DNA of 64,000 bases from Entomospira nematocerorum (lineage in GTDB: Bacteria; Spirochaetota; Spirochaetia; WRBN01), in NCBI RefSeq assembly GCF_028748105.1, contig NZ_CP118168.1, forward strand, positions 434,001 to 498,000, in the 5' to 3' direction. The notes beneath the pieces are model-generated. The model was not told the origin of the DNA. It saw only the letters and a program-made list of their open reading frames with translations, and did not search any database. Both the position numbers and the translations under genes were made by a program. This document shows positions 62,312-64,000 of this stretch, in pieces. Each line of letters begins with the position of its first letter. Position 1 is the stretch's first letter.

Positions 62312-62698
62312 ATGAAAAAATTTATTCTATCAATATTACTTCTAACTCTCCCTGTTGTTGCCACAGAGACAAAAATTGATCAGGACTCATCCCTAAACTA
62401 TACACTATATGATGAGGACAATTTATTTGAATTCTTTATCATTGAGCGATGGAATGAATCTCCAAAGATATATTTTTCTATGAAATTAAACGATGAATTC
62501 TTCCAAAAAGTCAGTGGCTATATTGTTAGTATTGAAATCTATGATATGTTTGATGAGAAGATTTTTGAAAGAAAATTCCGAATGGCCAAGCAAGAAGGTT
62601 ATGGCTTCTTTTATGATTATCAAGTTTTTCGATCACTTAGCGAAGATGGTTTAAGTGTTGTAATTACTGATATTGAATTCGCCTATAAACGTACATAA
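62312..62698 (+). CDS. Small exported protein of unknown function
   Basis: A 128-residue protein with a signal peptide (MKKFILSILLLTLPVVATE) and a mature part of about 110 residues. The mature part is rich in aromatic and acidic residues and probably beta-rich (IYFSMKLNDEFF, GYIVSIEIYDMF, GLSVVITDIEFAY). I recognise no family. AAGGA is seven bases before the ATG; an in-frame start 30 bases upstream has no ribosome site. It diverges from the triple-repeat gene, with the palindrome array between them, so common regulation is possible. Confidence 0.7.
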   Translation: MKKFILSILLLTLPVVATETKIDQDSSLNYTLYDEDNLFEFFIIERWNESPKIYFSMKLNDEFFQKVSGYIVSIEIYDMFDEKIFERKFRMAKQEGYGFFYDYQVFRSLSEDGLSVVITDIEFAYKRT

Positions 62699-62715
62699 CT
62701 AGTTTTACTACTACG

Positions 62716-62871
62716 TTACTCTCCAAACTGAATCTTCTTTAAGTATTTCTCTCTGGTAATAATTTTTGATCGTAAATACTCCATCGGTCTCGCACCCTTG
62801 ATTCGATTGCAACTAGAGCATAATAATTGATAATTCTCGTAATAATTACCACCACTAAATATAGCTAAAAA
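62716..62871 (-). pseudogene. Remnant of an HNH endonuclease gene (C-terminal 51 codons)
   Basis: On the minus strand an open stretch of 51 codons bounded upstream by an in-frame TGA (62872-62874) and ending at TAA (62716-62718) encodes SGGNYYENYQLLCSSCNRIKG and then ARPMEYLRSKI. The part N-x-Q-L-L-C-x2-C-N-x2-K-G is the C-terminal half of the HNH zinc-finger nuclease motif, as found in restriction and methyltransferase-linked endonucleases. The first half of the motif and any start codon are missing, so it is a decayed gene. It has no ribosome site. Confidence 0.6.
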
Positions 62872-62993
62872 TCACACCTATTGTAGCATCGGTATTAATA
62901 AGTTGATCACTTATATAATAGATATTTACTTAATCACACTCCGGTGTCTATCAATGGATAGTTACCAAAGAGACCTTTCCTATGGTTATATAC

Positions 62994-63035
62994 AAACAAA
63001 AGACACCCAAATACGTTCATGGATGTCTTTTGTTT
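62994..63035 (-). terminator. Terminator of the uracil-permease gene
   Basis: A 12-bp stem (AAACAAAAGACA with its complement) encloses an 18-base loop, and the minus-strand side ends in TTTTGTTTG. It begins 20 bases after the permease stop codon. Confidence 0.75.
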
Positions 63036-63055
63036 ATCATTTTCAAAGAGAAACG

Positions 63056-64000
63056 TTAGTTTTCTTTTGGTAATATGAGATTGAATAGAACACCCATAAT
63101 TCCAGCGATTGCTAGTCCTGAAATAGAAATTGTAGATGTGATAGAAATCTGATCAATACCAGTTCCTAAAATAAGAATGACTGCTGTAATGACTAAATTC
63201 CGAGGATGTGCAAAGTCAATCTCTGCTTTTGCTAAAGTCTTAGCACCCATCGCTGCAATACTTCCAAAGAGAATAATCGAAATTCCCCCCATAACAGGAA
63301 TAGGAATACTTTGAATAAGTGCTCCAAATTTTCCGATTAAACTCAAAATAATCGTGTATATAGCGGCCAATCGAATCACACTTGGGTCATAGACCTTGGT
63401 CATAGCCAAAACACCGGTATTCTCGCTGTAGGTTGTATTTGGTGGAGCCCCTAATATTCCAGCTGTAAGCGAAGCTAATCCATCTCCTAACATTGTACGA
63501 TGAATTCCTGGATTCTCAATAAAATTTTTCCCAACGACATTCCCATTAGTATTCATATCACCAATATGCTCAATAAATACAACTAGAGCAATAGGAGCGA
63601 TAACTAAAATTGCAGAGATATTAAATGTAGGGACTGTTGTAAGTGAGAGAAACGTTTCTCCGGTAAGACTAAACCATGGAGCATGTATTACACCTTCCAT
63701 GGATACGAACTGCGTATGAAAGACAACATCAACAATGACAGCAGTAAAAAATCCTATTACAATCGCAAGTAAAATGGGAATCAGTTTAAAAAAAGAGTGG
63801 CCTACAGTAATAGCCACTATCATCGTGATGGTTGCACTCGCTGCAATCAGTAACGCTGGCCAGTCAACCGACTCATTAGCATGCAATCCAGCCATAGATA
63901 ACGCTACTCCACTCAATCGAATACCTATCAGAATAATAATTGATCCATTCACAATAGGAGGAAATAACTGTTGAACTCTCTGTACTCCAACCTTTTTAAT
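63056..64000 (-). CDS. Uracil/xanthine permease (NCS2 family), 5' end outside the window
   Basis: The frame is open from the right edge to the stop at 63056; 314 residues are visible of about 430. The visible start (KKVGVQRVQQLFPPIVNG) is the usual internal NCS2 segment, so an apparent start at 63952 is not real. Later come the substrate-site TTYSENTGVLAMTKVYDPSV and IPVMGGISIILFGSIAAMGAKTL of UraA-type transporters, with multiple membrane helices. It imports uracil or a related base with a proton. A terminator follows at 62994-63035. The family is sure; uracil is the most likely substrate. Confidence 0.88.
   Translation of the reverse strand: MKKVGVQRVQQLFPPIVNGSIIILIGIRLSGVALSMAGLHANESVDWPALLIAASATITMIVAITVGHSFFKLIPILLAIVIGFFTAVIVDVVFHTQFVSMEGVIHAPWFSLTGETFLSLTTVPTFNISAILVIAPIALVVFIEHIGDMNTNGNVVGKNFIENPGIHRTMLGDGLASLTAGILGAPPNTTYSENTGVLAMTKVYDPSVIRLAAIYTIILSLIGKFGALIQSIPIPVMGGISIILFGSIAAMGAKTLAKAEIDFAHPRNLVITAVILILGTGIDQISITSTISISGLAIAGIMGVLFNLILPKEN

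Larger units (their letters stand above)
62699..63055. other. Intergenic region with a gene remnant and a terminator
   Basis: About 360 bases holding the HNH remnant (62716-62871), a near-palindrome ATAAGT-TGATC-ACTTAT near 62915 and the terminator of the permease gene. No intact gene is present. Confidence 0.6.

Noticed and set aside
63056..63952. Uracil permease starting at 63952
   Set aside because: The frame stays open to the window edge and the upstream residues match the NCS2 family, so the true start is outside.

Overview
The window reads as a chromosomal segment of a low-GC (AT-rich by eye, roughly 35-40% GC) bacterium, most likely a spirochaete. The placement is inference. It rests on an RNA polymerase beta subunit with Asn at the position of E. 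coli Ser531 (the residue reported for naturally rifampicin-resistant spirochaetes), a long PRPP synthetase, a Lol-type lipoprotein export system with several predicted lipoproteins, and SH3 and vWA secreted proteins. TTG start codons placed by good ribosome binding sites recur. Most genes are on the minus strand.

Layout. 1-3000: a partial TPR protein and a PHP phosphoesterase (minus), divergent from an unknown gene, a queuosine-precursor transporter and a small lipoprotein, with a Fur/PerR-like box between them. 3000-5300: a glucose/maltose-type PTS EIICB coupled to an RpiB-type isomerase, with a perfect 19-bp inverted repeat in the leader. 5300-12300: a compact minus-strand run of a diacylglycerol-type glycosyltransferase, a Gld-like ABC system (ATPase, fused GldF-GldG, DUF4340), PRPP synthetase and a short FGGY kinase. 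12300-25450: the conserved block guaB, tRNA-Thr, rpmG, tRNA-Trp, secE, nusG, rplK, rplA, rplJ, rplL, rpoB, rpoC.

25450-30420: an exported protein, then a membrane protein, LolD-like ATPase, LolC/E-like permease, PlsC-like acyltransferase and hemolysin-III protein, which together suggest envelope lipid and lipoprotein work. 30500-33500: a lactose/cellobiose-type PTS operon (EIIC, EIIA) ending in a MupG-like gene, with no EIIB. 33500-37650: cysteine desulfurase, murI, ung, a NYN-LOTUS protein and infA. 37800-43000: a vWA protein and recB. 43000-50950: a TPP-riboswitch-controlled thiamine-precursor ABC transporter (ThiXYZ) followed closely by an SH3 lipoprotein, an ABC-F ATPase, a UPF0178 protein, a DksA/TraR protein and pcnB. 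50950-57000: two DUF898-like membrane proteins, rmlD and rmlC (convergent), a HAD phosphatase, an altered phosphotriesterase-family protein and an amidase lipoprotein. 57500-60750: ftsK.

60750-63050 looks accessory. It holds a tandem-duplicated CxxCG protein, an unrecognised protein built of three repeats, three adjoining perfect palindromes, a small exported protein and the remnant of an HNH endonuclease gene, ending at a partial NCS2 uracil permease. This segment is the best candidate for something undescribed. Other points of interest are the TPP riboswitch whose P1 helix contains the thiX start codon, and a metal-ligand change in the phosphotriesterase-family protein.
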